Assembly (NCBI GenBank): GCA_027080545.1
Contig: JALWRV010000233.1
Coordinates: forward strand, 1 to 5,438
DNA: 5,438 bases
Origin: Parvularculaceae bacterium
Lineage (GTDB): Bacteria; Pseudomonadota; Alphaproteobacteria; Caulobacterales; Parvularculaceae
Reading direction: 5' to 3'
Below are positions 4,170-5,438 of this stretch, piece after piece. The translations under genes were made by a program, and so were the position numbers. Positions within the stretch are counted from its first letter, which is position 1, and each line of letters begins with the position of its first letter. The notes under the pieces were generated by a model. That model did not search any database and was not told the DNA's origin. It saw only the letters and a program-made list of their open reading frames with translations.

Positions 4170-5294
4170 ATGGGCAAATTTAAGATGGGTATCAAGCAGG
4201 ACCGGCTAAATTTTCACACACAAGATCAGGCTCCTTTGGGGCATTATGGCGCGCGCGATCAAGGGGCTGCGCGGGCCATTGCCATTTGGCTCTATGCCAT
4301 GGCGGCTTTGGTCGCGTTGATGGTCAGTGTGGGCGGGGCTACACGGCTTACCGATTCCGGCCTGTCTATCACCCAGTGGGATTTGTTGATGGGCGCACTT
4401 CCCCCCATGAGCGAAGAAAAGTGGCAACAAGAATTTACCCTTTACCAGCAAATACCTGAATATGAGCTGGTCAATAAGGGCATGACCCTCGCTGATTTCA
4501 AGAGCATCTATTGGTGGGAATGGAGCCATCGTAATTTGGGTCGCTTTATTGGGTTGGCTTATTTTATACCTTTGCTGATATTTTGGGGGCGCGGCGCGCT
4601 GAAAGGAAAAGCGCTAAAGTTAAAACTGATCGGCGGGTTTTTGTTACTGATGGGACAGGGCTTGATGGGGTGGCTGATGGTCAAAAGCGGCCTCAGCGAG
4701 CGGGTGGATGTAAGCCAATATCGGCTTGCTGCGCATCTGTCCTTGGCCTTTATATTTTATGGTGCGCTCATGTGGATGGCGTTTAATTTAAGCCTATCGC
4801 GCGACCCCCAAAGAGCGGCAGGCACAGATAGATTTCGACCGCTCGTTAAAGGGTTTCTGGCCCTCGTGGCTTTACAAATTATCTTAGGTGCGTTGGTCGC
4901 CGGTCTGCGCGCGGGGTCGACCTATAATTCATGGCCATTGATGGATGGCCAGTTTTTCCCTGAGGGCTATTTCAATAGGCCGGCACGCTTCCAAGATTTA
5001 TTTGAAACCATGGCGGCTGTGCAGTTTAATCACCGGATGCTCGCATATGGGGTCGGGCTTTATGCTCTTTATATGTGGTGGCGGGCGCGTGGTTTAGGAA
5101 AAATATTTTCGCGGCGCGCTGGTTGGATTTTGATGGCGGTGGCGGCCCAATTACTGCTGGGCATATGGACATTGGTGAGTGCAGTGCCCCTCGCTTTGGG
5201 GTTGGCGCATCAACTGGGTGCGCTGGGCGTCTTGAGTGTTGGGCTATATGTTTTGTATTGGAGCGGCCCCCCAAGAGCCTCATTCCCCGTCTGA
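4170..5294 (+). CDS. ctaA: Heme A synthase (CtaA/Cox15 type)
   Basis: This inner-membrane enzyme oxidises the methyl group of heme O to the formyl group of heme A, for aa3-type cytochrome c oxidase. The 374 residues fit the eight-helix Cox15 form, with membrane segments at about 37-56, 124-141, 153-170, 186-206, 227-246, 284-303, 317-338 and 343-364. The motif GGATRLTDSGLSITQW is at 55-70. The four conserved histidines are visible: H120 (EWSHRN), H189 (AAHL), H288 (FNHRM) and H347 (LAHQLGA). There is no cysteine in the protein, so it belongs to the type lacking the loop Cys pair of Bacillus CtaA, as in mitochondria. The ribosome binding site before ATG 4170 is weak (GCGG, very close); ATG 4185 (Met6) is an alternative. 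Its end overlaps the convergent minus-strand gene by 15 bases, and no terminator hairpin is seen after it. Confidence 0.96.
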   Translation: MGKFKMGIKQDRLNFHTQDQAPLGHYGARDQGAARAIAIWLYAMAALVALMVSVGGATRLTDSGLSITQWDLLMGALPPMSEEKWQQEFTLYQQIPEYELVNKGMTLADFKSIYWWEWSHRNLGRFIGLAYFIPLLIFWGRGALKGKALKLKLIGGFLLLMGQGLMGWLMVKSGLSERVDVSQYRLAAHLSLAFIFYGALMWMAFNLSLSRDPQRAAGTDRFRPLVKGFLALVALQIILGALVAGLRAGSTYNSWPLMDGQFFPEGYFNRPARFQDLFETMAAVQFNHRMLAYGVGLYALYMWWRARGLGKIFSRRAGWILMAVAAQLLLGIWTLVSAVPLALGLAHQLGALGVLSVGLYVLYWSGPPRASFPV

Positions 5295-5438
5295 GACTTT
5301 TGGCAAAGTAGGGGCTGTGGCTGATTTGGAGAGGGGGGAGGACAGCTCAATGTCCGGCAGGTCGTCATCGGTTTCAGGGGCTGAAACACGCGCCCCTAAA
5401 GTTTGACGAGCCTGCGTTTCCAAACCATTTTTCAAGGC
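5280..5438 (-). CDS. C-terminal end of an unidentified protein (partial, 5' end outside window)
   Basis: On the minus strand one frame is open from the right edge (5438) to a TGA at 5282-5280, giving 52 residues; the other two minus frames are broken by stops. The sequence starts ALKNGLETQARQTLGARV and continues into an acidic segment (ETDDDLPDIE) and a Ser/Pro/Thr/Lys-rich end (SSPLSKSATAPTLPKVSDGE), the look of a disordered C-terminal tail. No family can be named from it. It converges on ctaA and the two coding ends overlap by 15 bases. The call rests on the open frame and composition only. Confidence 0.5.
   Translation of the reverse strand, partial: ALKNGLETQARQTLGARVSAPETDDDLPDIELSSPLSKSATAPTLPKVSDGE

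Noticed and set aside
5350..5406. 18-codon plus-strand frame after ctaA with GGGGGGAGGA upstream
   Set aside because: The purine run is the complement of Ser/Pro/Leu codons in the better-supported minus-strand frame, and the peptide is too short to support alone.

Overview
The window looks like core chromosome of an alphaproteobacterium. The reasons are a SecG-like tail directly upstream of a CTP synthase gene (a common alphaproteobacterial order), a 60-residue cysteine-free L32 of alphaproteobacterial type, a DUF2842 membrane protein (a family I know mainly from that class), and a cysteine-free Cox15-type heme A synthase like the mitochondrial one. I cannot place it to order. No mobile element, tRNA, rRNA or CRISPR array is visible, and base composition looks even by eye.

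Layout from left to right: the last 27 codons of a probable secG (+); an 84-base spacer with unusual interleaved complementary segments; pyrG (+, complete); a convergent gene for a small exported protein with LTxxQ-like motifs (-); a 220-base divergent region with several palindromes and a plausible promoter; rpmF (+, which starts at an internal ATG of a longer open frame); a 247-base spacer with a perfect 14-base palindrome; a lipoprotein gene (+) with a symmetric six-cysteine block, a Tyr/Gly-rich segment and a Pro/Lys-rich tail; a bidirectional terminator; a DUF2842 gene (-, GTG start); a short divergent spacer; ctaA (+); and the 3' end of an unidentified minus-strand gene that overlaps the end of ctaA by 15 bases.

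The genes are mostly separate transcription units with housekeeping roles: nucleotide synthesis (pyrG), translation (rpmF) and respiratory heme A synthesis (ctaA). Only secG-pyrG looks like an operon. The less known material is in the two exported proteins and in the spacers. The best candidates for something undescribed are the lipoprotein's nested C-x6-C-x3-C-x11-C-x3-C-x6-C block, which has the twin CX3C layout of mitochondrial small Tim proteins, and the pyrG leader, which carries two interleaved 7-base pairings and a near-duplicate of the pyrG start site. No defence or mobile system was found.
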